The notes beneath the pieces are model-generated. The model ran no database searches, was not told the origin of the DNA, and saw nothing but the letters and a program-made list of their open reading frames with translations. From Candidatus Promineofilum glycogenicum (lineage in GTDB: Bacteria > Chloroflexota > Anaerolineae > Promineifilales > Promineifilaceae): a stretch of 64,000 nt of DNA. The translations under genes were made by a program, and so were the position numbers. The DNA is taken from NCBI GenBank assembly GCA_016707605.1, contig JADJHJ010000017.1, forward strand, positions 1 to 64,000. The letters run 5' to 3'. Shown here piece after piece: positions 56,548 through 64,000 of the stretch. Each line of letters opens with the position of its first letter. The stretch's first letter is position 1.

Positions 56548-59472
56548 ATGACCCGCCTAACCCGCTACCACGCCCTAACCTTCATGGTTCTGGCCCTGCT
56601 GGTGGCGGCCATCCTGCGCCTGCCGCAGTTGACCGAAGTGCCGCCCGGCGTCCACTACGACGAGGCCGCCTATGGCCTGAACGCCGGCGACATCGGCCTG
56701 CGCGGCGACCGGCCGGTCTTCATCCCCAGCTTCACCGGCCGCGAGCCGCTGTTCCTCTACGCCGCCGGGGGGATGGCCGCGGCGCTGGGCAACACCCTCT
56801 TCGCCCTGCGCCTGACGGCGGCCTTCTTCGGCCTGCTGACCGTGGCCGCCACCTACCGCCTCGGCCGCGAGATGCTGGCCGACCGGCGCATCGCCCTGCT
56901 GGCCGCGGCCCTGCTGGCGGTCAGCTTCTGGCACGTGCTCTTCAGCCGCCTCGGCTTCCGCGTCATCAGCCAGCCGCTGCTGATGGCCCTGGCCGTGGCG
57001 GCGCTGTTCCGCGGGCTGCGCGGCGGGCGCTGGCCGTGGCTGTGGCTGGCCGGGGTGCTGATCGGGCTGACGGCCTACACCTATCTGGCGGCGCGCCTCT
57101 TCCCCGTGCTGCTGGCCTTCGCCCTGCTGCCGCTGCTGCTCGACCCGCGCACCCGCGCCCTGCGCGCCCGCCAACTGCTGCTCGTCGGCCTGGTCGCCTT
57201 CCTGACCGCCCTGCCGCTGCTGGCCTACTTCGCCGCCCACCCCGACGCCTTCTGGGTGCGCATCGGCCAGGTCGCGCCGGGCGCGGCCGATGAGGGGCTA
57301 TCGCTGACCGAGAGCCTGTTGCGCTCCTTCGGCATGTTCTTTCTGGCCGGCGACCCGTATCTGCGCTTCAACCTGCCCGGCCGGCCGCTGTTCGACTTCG
57401 CCACCGGCGGGCTGCTGCTGGTCGGCTGGATCATCCTCGTGGCCCGCTATCGCCGCCTGTACTACGACTGGCAGCGGGCGGCGGTGCTGCTGCTGCTGCT
57501 GGCCCCGCTGGTCATGATCCTGCCCACGGCCCTGGCCGTCAACGAGATCGTGCCCAGCAATCTGCGCGCGCTGGGCCTCATCCCGTTCGTCTTCTTCCTG
57601 CCGCCCATCGGCCTCATCACCCTGCTGCGCGACGTGGAGCGGCGCTTCGGCCGGCCGAATCTGACCGTGGCGGTGCAGGTCATCGCCCTGCTGCTGCTGT
57701 GGGCCGGTGGGCAGTGGACGCAGCACCAGTACTTCCGCGTCTGGGCCGCCGACCCGGAGTTGATCTTCGTCAACGACGGCGACATGACGGCCATCGCCGC
57801 CCACCTCGACCGGACGCTGGCCGAACTGCCGCCGGAGGCGCGGCCGGCGGTCTACGTCGCCTCGCCCCACTACCGCCACCCGACGCTGGCCTTTCTGAGC
57901 GCCAACTACGACGCCGTCAAGTGGCTGCCGGGCAGCCACGCCCTCGTCTTCCCCGCCGCGGGTGATGCCCTCTACTACTACCCGGCCGGCAGCCCCGCCC
58001 CGGCCTGGGCCGTGCCCTATCTGGAGAGCGGCGGCCCGCCGGAGATCGTTTTGACCGACGGCGGGCGGGAGCTATTTCGCGTCTATCGTCTTTCTCCCGG
58101 TGCATCGCACTTTCTTGAGTGCGTTGCACCTTCTGGGAGTGACGCTGCCGGCGACGTGCAACGCACCGAAGAAGGTGCGATGCACGGGGAATGCGGCCCC
58201 ACCGGCACGTTCGCCGGCCTGCTGCGGCTGGACGGCAGCACGACGCTACCCGACGACTTCGCCCAGACCGGCCGCGCGGCCACGCCGAGCGGCGCGGCAC
58301 TGCCGCTGACGCTGTTTTGGACTGTAGAAGCCGTGCCGCCGGCGGGCCAAAACGCCACGACCTTCGTCCATCTGGAAGACCTCAACGGCCACCGCTGGAG
58401 CCAGGTGGAGCAGGACGCCTACCCGGCCGAGCAGTGGGCGGCGGGCGAGACGATCCTCCAGCGGGTGGACGTGCCCGTGCCGCCGGGCGCGCCACCGGGC
58501 GACAACGGCCTCTACCGGCTGCGCTTCGGCCTGTTCGACCCGGCCAGTGGCGGGCGGCTGCCCTTCACCGACGCCGCCGGCGGGCTGACGACCGACGCGG
58601 CGCTGAGCGAGGGCGTGGCCATCAGCGCCGCGCCGCCGCCGGAGCCGCTGCCTATCCCCCCCTTCCCGGTCAGCCGGCGCGTGGTCGCCGGGCTGACCTT
58701 CCTGGGCTATGAGCGCGGGGCCGAGGCGCGGGAGACGGGTGAGATGATCGACGTGGGGCTGTGGTGGTCGGCCGAAGAGCCGCTGCCCTCCCTGCTCATG
58801 AATTTGACGCTGGTTGGCGTGGACAACGGCGTCGTTCGACCATTCGGCCGCGCCCAGCCGTTCTACAACCTCTTCCCCTTCTCGCAGTGGCCGGCACCGA
58901 TCTTCGTCATCGACCGCCAGACGGCGCGCATCCCCGACGATGTGGCCACGGGCGACTATCGTCTGCGGCTGGAGCTGTTTGACAGCATGGGGCGGCCGCT
59001 CTACGCGACCGATCTCGGCCCGCTGGCCATCACACAGACGGCGCGCGAATTCACCCCGCCGCCGTTGGCTGTGCCCGTCGGCGCGTCGTTCGGCGGGGAG
59101 ATCGCTCTGCTGGGCTACACGCTGAGCGAGGGGGACGGCGAGCAAACGCTGGAACTGGTCTGGCAGGCGGAGGCGCAGCCGGCGGCCGACTACACCGTCT
59201 TCGTCCACGTGCTGAACGCCGACGGGACGTGCTGCGTCTGGCAGGCCGACGCCATGCCGCGCGGCGGGGCGTACCCAACGAGCCGCTGGGTGGCGGGCGA
59301 GGTCGTCACCGATACCTATGCCATTGTCCTGCCGGCCGATCTGGCCGCCGGGGAGTATGCCGTCGAGGTGGGGTTGTATCGGGCGGAGACGGGGGAACGC
59401 CTGCCGGCGCTAATAGATGGGGAGCCGGTTGGCGACGCCGTGCAGCTAGGCCCACTGAAAAAGGCGAACTGA
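56548..59472 (+). CDS. GT39/ArnT-like membrane glycosyltransferase with duplicated C-terminal beta domains
   Basis: 974 residues. About ten to twelve membrane helices (10-420) with the first-loop acidic motif VHYDEAAYG (Asp near 38), as expected for PMT/ArnT-type GT-C transferases that use polyprenyl-phosphate sugars. A periplasm-side domain (420-515) follows. Residues about 518-546 come from a palindromic repeat in frame. After it lie two related beta-sandwich-like domains (about 560-690 and 860-960), each with a FVHL/FVHV start and a QW/RWVAGE block. It probably glycosylates cell-surface lipids or proteins. The promoter suggests a leaderless transcript. Confidence 0.82.
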   Translation: MTRLTRYHALTFMVLALLVAAILRLPQLTEVPPGVHYDEAAYGLNAGDIGLRGDRPVFIPSFTGREPLFLYAAGGMAAALGNTLFALRLTAAFFGLLTVAATYRLGREMLADRRIALLAAALLAVSFWHVLFSRLGFRVISQPLLMALAVAALFRGLRGGRWPWLWLAGVLIGLTAYTYLAARLFPVLLAFALLPLLLDPRTRALRARQLLLVGLVAFLTALPLLAYFAAHPDAFWVRIGQVAPGAADEGLSLTESLLRSFGMFFLAGDPYLRFNLPGRPLFDFATGGLLLVGWIILVARYRRLYYDWQRAAVLLLLLAPLVMILPTALAVNEIVPSNLRALGLIPFVFFLPPIGLITLLRDVERRFGRPNLTVAVQVIALLLLWAGGQWTQHQYFRVWAADPELIFVNDGDMTAIAAHLDRTLAELPPEARPAVYVASPHYRHPTLAFLSANYDAVKWLPGSHALVFPAAGDALYYYPAGSPAPAWAVPYLESGGPPEIVLTDGGRELFRVYRLSPGASHFLECVAPSGSDAAGDVQRTEEGAMHGECGPTGTFAGLLRLDGSTTLPDDFAQTGRAATPSGAALPLTLFWTVEAVPPAGQNATTFVHLEDLNGHRWSQVEQDAYPAEQWAAGETILQRVDVPVPPGAPPGDNGLYRLRFGLFDPASGGRLPFTDAAGGLTTDAALSEGVAISAAPPPEPLPIPPFPVSRRVVAGLTFLGYERGAEARETGEMIDVGLWWSAEEPLPSLLMNLTLVGVDNGVVRPFGRAQPFYNLFPFSQWPAPIFVIDRQTARIPDDVATGDYRLRLELFDSMGRPLYATDLGPLAITQTAREFTPPPLAVPVGASFGGEIALLGYTLSEGDGEQTLELVWQAEAQPAADYTVFVHVLNADGTCCVWQADAMPRGGAYPTSRWVAGEVVTDTYAIVLPADLAAGEYAVEVGLYRAETGERLPALIDGEPVGDAVQLGPLKKAN
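58099..58185. repeat. GGTGCATCGCACTT palindrome in frame within the GT39-like gene
   Basis: An outer inverted repeat (GGTGCATCGCAC ... GTGCGATGCAC) with inner copies GTGCGTTGCACC and GTGCAACGCACC. It matches the family at 23865 and 36988. Length is 87 bases (29 codons), so the frame is maintained. Confidence 0.85.
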
Positions 59473-59495
59473 GTCTGAGTGACTCAGTTCGCCTT
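59461..59495 (+). terminator. Hairpin overlapping the GT39-like stop codon
   Basis: AAGGCGAACTGAGT (59461-59474) pairs with ACTCAGTTCGCCTT (59482-59495) around a 7-base loop; the TGA stop is in the left arm. No long T tract follows. A wider dyad GGTTGCTTTG...CAAAGCAACC brackets 59521-59596. Confidence 0.6.
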
Positions 59496-59607
59496 GCTGC
59501 TCCTTAACCGGGGTGAGGGAGGTTGCTTTGCCGAGACTCTCCAGGCGATTCGGCTCTAACGTTGGGCGTTACGGACTTACCTGTGACAAAGCAACCCAGT
59601 CGCGACC

Positions 59608-60585
59608 CTACCGGCTCATGATACGCACCGACGAGATGGTATCGTTGCCGATCGGCTCGTAGTAGAAATTGGTGATGTTCTTCGTATAGGTGGCCGTGTC
59701 GCCGCCGAAGTTGTCCCACGTATAGAGAACGACCTTAACCTTCGCGCCGACCTTCATCGACGTGATCAGATCATTCGGCAGGCCCATCTCGTAGGCGGCG
59801 GGATAGCTGCCGATCTGCTTGATGACGCAACGCCCTTTGTACAGGTCATGCTCGAAGAAAGCGACCTCGGTCGGCTTCGGCTTGCAGCCAGTGGCCTTGG
59901 GCTTCAGTTCGACGCGCATCGAGGACACCTTATCGTTGCCGATCGTGTCGTAGTACAACGCCGCGTCGCTGGCGGTGTAGATGTCGGTAATACCGTTGAA
60001 GTTCGGCTCCCGGTAGAGCACGAGGCGCAACAGGTTGCCGACCTTGACCGAGCTGATGAATTCGTCGGGCAAGCCGATCTCCAGCGCGTTGCTGAAGTTG
60101 CCGACATTGTGCAGGATGCACTGCCCGCCGTAGCTTTCGTCCTCGAACACGGCGATCTCGTTCGGCCGCGGGTTGCAGCCGGTCGTCGGCTTCATCTCCA
60201 CCCGGATGGACGAGACGGTGTCGTTGGCGATTGGCTCATAGTACAGGTTGGGGATGTCGTTCAAATAGGCGGCCGAGAAGCCACCATAGTCCTTGTCACG
60301 GAACAGAACGATGCGGACAGCCGCGCCGACCTTGAACGACGTGATCGAATCATCGGGCATCTTGAATGCCGTGGCCTTCGGATAGGCGCCAATCTTCAGC
60401 TTGGCGCACTTGTTACCGTAGACCTCATCCAGAAACACCACCACTTCCTTGGCCGACGGTACACAGGCCGCGTCCACCGCCGCCGGGGCAGGTTCATCCT
60501 GCGCCAGCACGGTCGCGCTGCCGAGCACGACGAGCAAGAGAAGCATACTGACGAGAAGCGTAATACGGATTGGGAAACGGTTCAT
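59608..60585 (-). CDS. Secreted three-domain beta/gamma-crystallin protein
   Basis: 325 residues with AGGGAG before the ATG. Signal peptide at 1-28 (ending VLAQD). Three repeats of about 95 residues follow, each beginning with a Cys-containing start (ACVPSAKEVVVF, GCNPRPNEIAVF, GCKPKPTEVAFF). Each repeat has two Greek-key motifs with a calcium-binding signature N/D-N/D-x-x-S/T-S: DDSITS, NDTVSS, DEFISS (second position varies), NDKVSS, NDLITS, NDTISS. It is probably an extracellular calcium-binding protein. Two cysteines per domain may form disulfides. Confidence 0.85.
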   Translation of the reverse strand: MNRFPIRITLLVSMLLLLVVLGSATVLAQDEPAPAAVDAACVPSAKEVVVFLDEVYGNKCAKLKIGAYPKATAFKMPDDSITSFKVGAAVRIVLFRDKDYGGFSAAYLNDIPNLYYEPIANDTVSSIRVEMKPTTGCNPRPNEIAVFEDESYGGQCILHNVGNFSNALEIGLPDEFISSVKVGNLLRLVLYREPNFNGITDIYTASDAALYYDTIGNDKVSSMRVELKPKATGCKPKPTEVAFFEHDLYKGRCVIKQIGSYPAAYEMGLPNDLITSMKVGAKVKVVLYTWDNFGGDTATYTKNITNFYYEPIGNDTISSVRIMSR

Positions 60586-60684
60586 TGTAGGCTCCCTAAT
60601 ACTTTCCCAAGTAACTACTAGAGCACGATCGCTAGAGACTCCCTGATTAATATCATACTTCTTACGCCAACCCGTGAGTAGTGA

Positions 60685-60713
60685 TCTATGTCACCGATTA
60701 CGTATGACATAGA
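60685..60713. promoter_or_regulatory. 9-bp dyad upstream of the crystallin gene
   Basis: TCTATGTCA (60685-60693) and TGACATAGA (60705-60713) form an operator-like inverted repeat with 11-base spacing, about 100 bases upstream of the crystallin gene on the minus strand. A TATGAT box lies nearby at about 60652. The rest of 60586-60853 holds no gene. Confidence 0.4.
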
Positions 60714-60853
60714 TTTAGCAGGAATGTATCCCTACTCAGGCTTATTGTTTATAGGGGGATTTGCGTGAGGATAGTGTAATGGAGTCAGGGGCAGCGATAG
60801 CACGACCTGTGGAGCGTCGTTTACATCTACGAGGGTAGCTGTCAGCGTAGGCC

Positions 60854-61312
60854 TTACAGATGGTCGTCTACCATGTCCGGGTTAGCCCCAAGCCACGCCC
60901 GGAACCCGTCAGCCACGGCATTCACGTCGCCCAACTGCGTGCGGCAAATCTCATATAGCTCGTTCGGCGTGATCTCGTGGTAGAAGTGGACGAGGCGATT
61001 GCGATAGCCGGCCATCAGGCGCAGACGGGCCGTGTCTTCGGCCGAGAGAACGCCCATCTCGCCCATCCGGCGGGCGATCTCCTTGTACTCGACCGCCCCT
61101 TGCCCGGCCTGCTTGGCCAGAATGTGGCGGCCGATGTCGAGCAACGCCTCCAGCGCCCGCCGCAGGCACGACTCGGCAACGTAACTGTTGTGGTCATTGG
61201 CCAGGAACGTCGCCTCATCATCCAGTGGCAGCGCGGCAATCTCGGCCGTCATCCGCGTCACCCACGCCAGCCGGTCGAGAACAATCCTTTGCGAGACAGG
61301 GCCGGGCATCAT
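60854..61312 (-). CDS. hepT: HepT-family toxin ribonuclease
   Basis: 152 residues. HEPN fold of four helices with the catalytic R-x4-H-x-Y motif at Arg104, His109 and Tyr111 (RNRLVHFY). HepT toxins cleave or are modified at this site; MntA antitoxins AMP-ylate the Tyr. It overlaps mntA by four bases (ATGA), the normal arrangement for the pair with mntA first. Confidence 0.92.
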   Translation of the reverse strand: MMPGPVSQRIVLDRLAWVTRMTAEIAALPLDDEATFLANDHNSYVAESCLRRALEALLDIGRHILAKQAGQGAVEYKEIARRMGEMGVLSAEDTARLRLMAGYRNRLVHFYHEITPNELYEICRTQLGDVNAVADGFRAWLGANPDMVDDHL

Positions 61313-61728
61313 CGGCCGCCCTCCAGGATGAGCCGCTGCCGTTCGCGTTCCAGCGGCAGCAGGTCGGCGGCGCGGCGCAGGATGTAGAGGTCGTACTCGT
61401 CGGCCAGGTAGGCGTCGTCGGCGAAGAGCCGTTCGCCGCGGATGACGTTGACGGCCAGGAAGGGATCGGCCTCCGGCAGCACCACCAGGTCGACCCGGCC
61501 CACGTCGAACAGGTCTTCGAGGGCCACGGCCAACTCGACCTTGCGACGCACCGCGAGGGGTTGGGCCGGCTTCACGCCGATGTCGAGGTCGGAAGGACCG
61601 GGTGGCAGACCGCCGCCGTCGCTGTCCAGCCAGGCCAGCGCCTCTCGCCCGCGGCTGCCGAAGGCGTAGAGGATGTGCAGGTCGAAGGCGCGACAGAGCG
61701 CGTCGAGGGCGGCGCGGTGGGTGGTCAT
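61309..61728 (-). CDS. mntA: MntA-type nucleotidyltransferase antitoxin
   Basis: 139 residues. The minimal nucleotidyltransferase motif has GS at residues 24-25 (AFGSRG) and DxD at 47-49 (SDLDIG). The spacing is 21 residues, while typical MntA proteins have GSx10DxD, so there is an insertion of about 11 residues (ALAWLDSDGGGLPPGP). It should AMP-ylate HepT to neutralise it. A TATAAT lies nine bases before the ATG, pointing to a leaderless transcript. Confidence 0.9.
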   Translation of the reverse strand: MTTHRAALDALCRAFDLHILYAFGSRGREALAWLDSDGGGLPPGPSDLDIGVKPAQPLAVRRKVELAVALEDLFDVGRVDLVVLPEADPFLAVNVIRGERLFADDAYLADEYDLYILRRAADLLPLERERQRLILEGGR

Positions 61729-61737
61729 GCTATGGCG

Positions 61738-61743
61738 ATTATA
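61738..61743 (-). promoter_or_regulatory. TATAAT -10 box for leaderless mntA-hepT
   Basis: On the minus strand TATAAT is followed by nine bases and the ATG of mntA. No ribosome binding site is seen. It is within a small dyad (GCTATAATCGCCATAGC). Confidence 0.55.
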
Positions 61744-61882
61744 GCATGTTTCACGGTTGGGCTGCGCGGTTCTACTTTGAGACCCGCCCGTCTGTCAGCA
61801 CCGCCAGCGGCTATACGGTTCCGCGCCGACGACGATGAGATCGGGGTGGGGTCAGGCACACAGCGGTAGCCGGGCGCGCGGC

Positions 61883-64000
61883 CTATTTGGGAAACGCGAC
61901 CCCCAACTCGGCCGCCACCCGCGCGTACTGCGCTCGCTCATGGGGCGACATGGCCCGGCTGGCCCGGCCGCGCAACGCCCGCGACTGCGCGAACAGGGTC
62001 AGCCCATCTTCGCGCCGTCCCTCTTGCCGGGCGATCTCGGCCTGCACCAGGGTGACGGTCGCCAGCAGGGCCGGGTCGTCGCGGGCGGCGTACTGCTCGG
62101 CGGCCAGCGCCGCCAAGTCGGCCGCGCCGGTCGTATCGCCCCGGTCGAGGGCGATCTGGGCCAGCGTCACCTGGGCGTCGGGCAGGTAGTGGCTGTCGTC
62201 CATCGCCGCGAACAGGCGCAAGCTTTCGCCCGCCAGCCGCGCCGCCTCGTCCAGTTCGCCCAACTCGCGCAGCACGTCGGCCAGATAGTTCATCACGAAC
62301 GCCTGCATCCAGCCGGCCGAGGTGCGCATGGCCCCGTCGTAGGCCAGTTCCAGCCAGCGGCGCGCCGCGGCCAGGTCGTGGGTCTCCTGAGCTATGAGAC
62401 CCAGGTGGGCCCAGGCCGAGGTCTGGTCGCCGTCGGGGTTGACGGTGATGCTCTCCGCCAGCCGGGACAGCGCGATGTCATAGTCGCCCATCATGTAGGC
62501 AGTCAGGCCCATATTGTGCAAGACGGTGGCGATGCCGTCCGGGTCGCCCAGTTCGCGGCGCAGCGCCAGCGCCTGCTCGTGGCAGGCCAGGTTGGCGGCG
62601 TACTCCTCGTCGGCCAGGCAGAAGGCGGCCAGGCCGTTGAGGGCGTTGGCCCGAATGAGCAGATCGGCCGAGGGCACTTCCAGGGCAGCGGTCACCATCT
62701 CGCGCCCCAGAGCGTAGTAGCCGCGACGAATCCAAAACCACCACAGCCCGCCGGCGATGGCCACGGCCGTCTCGCCGTCGCCCGCCGCCAGCGCCCAGCG
62801 CAGCGCGGCCAGGCAGTTGTCGTGGTCGGCCGTGGCCCGCGCCAGCCACGCCGCCTGCTCATCGCCGTTCAGCCCGGCGAAGACTCGCTGGGCGAAGCGG
62901 GCATAGTAGCCGGCGTGGGCGGCCTGCCCGTCGTCCAGCCGATCGGCGGCGGCCAACTGTTCGCGGGCGAAGGCGCGCAACGTCTCCAGCAGGTGGACAC
63001 GGCCGCCGTCGAGTTGAATCAGGTTGGCGCGGGCCAGTTGGGCCAGCGTGGCGTCGTCGGCCGCGGCCACTTCTCGCGCTGCGTCGGGCGCGCAGCCGCC
63101 GACGAAGACCCCCAGAGTGTGAAACGCCTCGCGTTGAGCCGGGTCGAGCAACTGCGCGCTCCAGCCGATGGCCGCGTGCAGGGTGCGGTGGCGCTCGGCC
63201 ACGTTGCGGCGCGTCTGCCCCAGCCAGGTGGAGGAGAGTTGGGCGTGGCCGCGCAGGGCCAGAAGTTGCTGCACCAGTTCCGACGGCGACAGCTCGCGCA
63301 GCCGGACGGCGGCCAGCTCCAGCGCCAGCGGCAGCCCGTCGAGGGCCACGCACAGCGAGGCCAGCGGCAGCAGGTTGTCATCGGTCAGGGCGAAGGTCGG
63401 GTCGGCGGCCGTGGCCCGCGCCAACAGCAGTTGCAGCGCCGGCAGTTGGCCCCAGCGCGCCCGATCGGGCGGCTCGGCCAGGTCGGGCACGGCCAGCGGG
63501 GCCAGCGGCCACTCGTGCTCGCCGTAGAGGTCGAGCGGGACGCGGCTGGTGCAGAGCAGCTTCAGGTCGGGGGCATGGGCCAGCCAATCGGCGAAGAGGG
63601 GCGCGGCTTCGAGCAGGTGCTCGCAGTTGTCGAGGATGAGCAGCAGCCGGCGCGGGCACAGGGCATCGCGCAGGGCGTCGGCCGGCGCTTGCCCGGCGGG
63701 GGGGGTCAGGGCCAGGACCTGCAGGACGGCATAGGGGATGTCGGCCGCCGTTTGCGCCTCGGCCAGCGAGACGAAGGCCGCGCCATCGGCGAACCCCTCC
63801 CGCGCGGCGTGGCCCACTTCCAGCGCCAGGCGCGTCTTGCCGATGCCCGGCGCGCCGATGAGGGTGATCAGCCGCGCCGTTTGCAGGCAGGCCAGCAGGT
63901 CGGCCACGTCGGAACGGCGGCCCAGCAGCGGCAGCAGCGGCGCGGGCGGGGCATAAGCGGGCCGCGCCGGGGCGACGGCCGTCGCCTGCACCAGCTCGAT
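61883..64000 (-). CDS. NB-ARC-like ATPase with TPR repeats (5' end outside window)
   Basis: At least 705 codons; the frame stays open to the right edge, so the N-terminus is outside. Walker A LIGAPGIGKTRLALEVG, Walker B LLLILDNCEHLL and the sensor-like LLCTSRVPL define a STAND/NB-ARC ATPase. The winged-helix and ARC region (LPLALELAAVRLRELSPSELV) follows, then TPR repeats to the end. Such proteins usually carry a cyclase, SARP or LuxR domain in front or behind; here it would be upstream of the visible part. Ends in a DNA-binding-free TPR region (YARVAAELGVAFPK). Confidence 0.85.
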   Translation of the reverse strand: MELVQATAVAPARPAYAPPAPLLPLLGRRSDVADLLACLQTARLITLIGAPGIGKTRLALEVGHAAREGFADGAAFVSLAEAQTAADIPYAVLQVLALTPPAGQAPADALRDALCPRRLLLILDNCEHLLEAAPLFADWLAHAPDLKLLCTSRVPLDLYGEHEWPLAPLAVPDLAEPPDRARWGQLPALQLLLARATAADPTFALTDDNLLPLASLCVALDGLPLALELAAVRLRELSPSELVQQLLALRGHAQLSSTWLGQTRRNVAERHRTLHAAIGWSAQLLDPAQREAFHTLGVFVGGCAPDAAREVAAADDATLAQLARANLIQLDGGRVHLLETLRAFAREQLAAADRLDDGQAAHAGYYARFAQRVFAGLNGDEQAAWLARATADHDNCLAALRWALAAGDGETAVAIAGGLWWFWIRRGYYALGREMVTAALEVPSADLLIRANALNGLAAFCLADEEYAANLACHEQALALRRELGDPDGIATVLHNMGLTAYMMGDYDIALSRLAESITVNPDGDQTSAWAHLGLIAQETHDLAAARRWLELAYDGAMRTSAGWMQAFVMNYLADVLRELGELDEAARLAGESLRLFAAMDDSHYLPDAQVTLAQIALDRGDTTGAADLAALAAEQYAARDDPALLATVTLVQAEIARQEGRREDGLTLFAQSRALRGRASRAMSPHERAQYARVAAELGVAFPK

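Overview
The window is a 64 kb piece of a high-GC bacterial chromosome. Gene content points to Chloroflexota, probably an Anaerolineae/Caldilineae/Ardenticatenia-type lineage. The pointers are an F420-type nitroreductase-fold protein, a tungsten aldehyde oxidoreductase, System I cytochrome c maturation with a cysteine-type CcmE, GT39-like transferases with long beta-rich tails, cyclase-ATPase-TPR regulators, and many palindromic intergenic repeats. No rRNA, tRNA or CRISPR array was found. Taxonomic placement is inference; no database search was possible.

Layout. 0-5.7 kb: 3' part of a GmrSD-like (DUF262/DUF1524) gene, an F420-type protein, an acyl-CoA synthetase, and a GxxExxY nuclease gene enclosed by 46-bp inverted repeats. 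4.8-12.4 kb: the translation/transcription operon nusA-ylxR-infB-rbfA-nrnA-truB-ribF (minus strand, no rimP). 12.6-20 kb: HAD phosphatase, a large cyclase/AAA/TPR regulator, a frameshifted membrane protein, remains of a toxin-antitoxin-like locus, and aldehyde:ferredoxin oxidoreductase. 20-28.7 kb: a polyamine region with potABCD on the plus strand, facing a deoxyhypusine-synthase-like gene, an agmatinase and a SpeD-like pyruvoyl decarboxylase on the minus strand. 29-36 kb: a dihaem cytochrome and maturation genes (zinc-ribbon protein, ccmG/resA, ccmH, ccmF, ccmE). 36-42 kb: two-CW protein, NarL-type two-component pair, YgfZ, DinB-like protein. 42-52 kb: a multihaem electron-transfer locus with NrfD and ferredoxin subunits, a b-type cytochrome and four multihaem cytochromes carrying 40 CxxCH motifs in total; one is a lipoprotein with a collagen-like stalk. 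52.5-64 kb: gyrA, repeat arrays, a GT39-like transferase, a secreted beta/gamma-crystallin protein, a HepT-MntA toxin-antitoxin pair, and a partial NB-ARC/TPR ATPase.

How the parts connect. The maturation genes at 31-36 kb would attach haem to the multihaem cytochromes at 42-52 kb, which look like a quinone-linked conduit across and beyond the cell envelope. The polyamine genes suggest a route from arginine (or imported putrescine/spermidine) to homospermidine-like products.

Two features run through the whole window. First, several families of palindromic repeats sit at gene 3' ends, sometimes supplying the stop codon, and in three places lie in frame inside coding sequence. Second, four genes carry single-base frameshifts. 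Three of these fit loss of one base in a short G run, so consensus errors are the simplest explanation and the genes may be intact.
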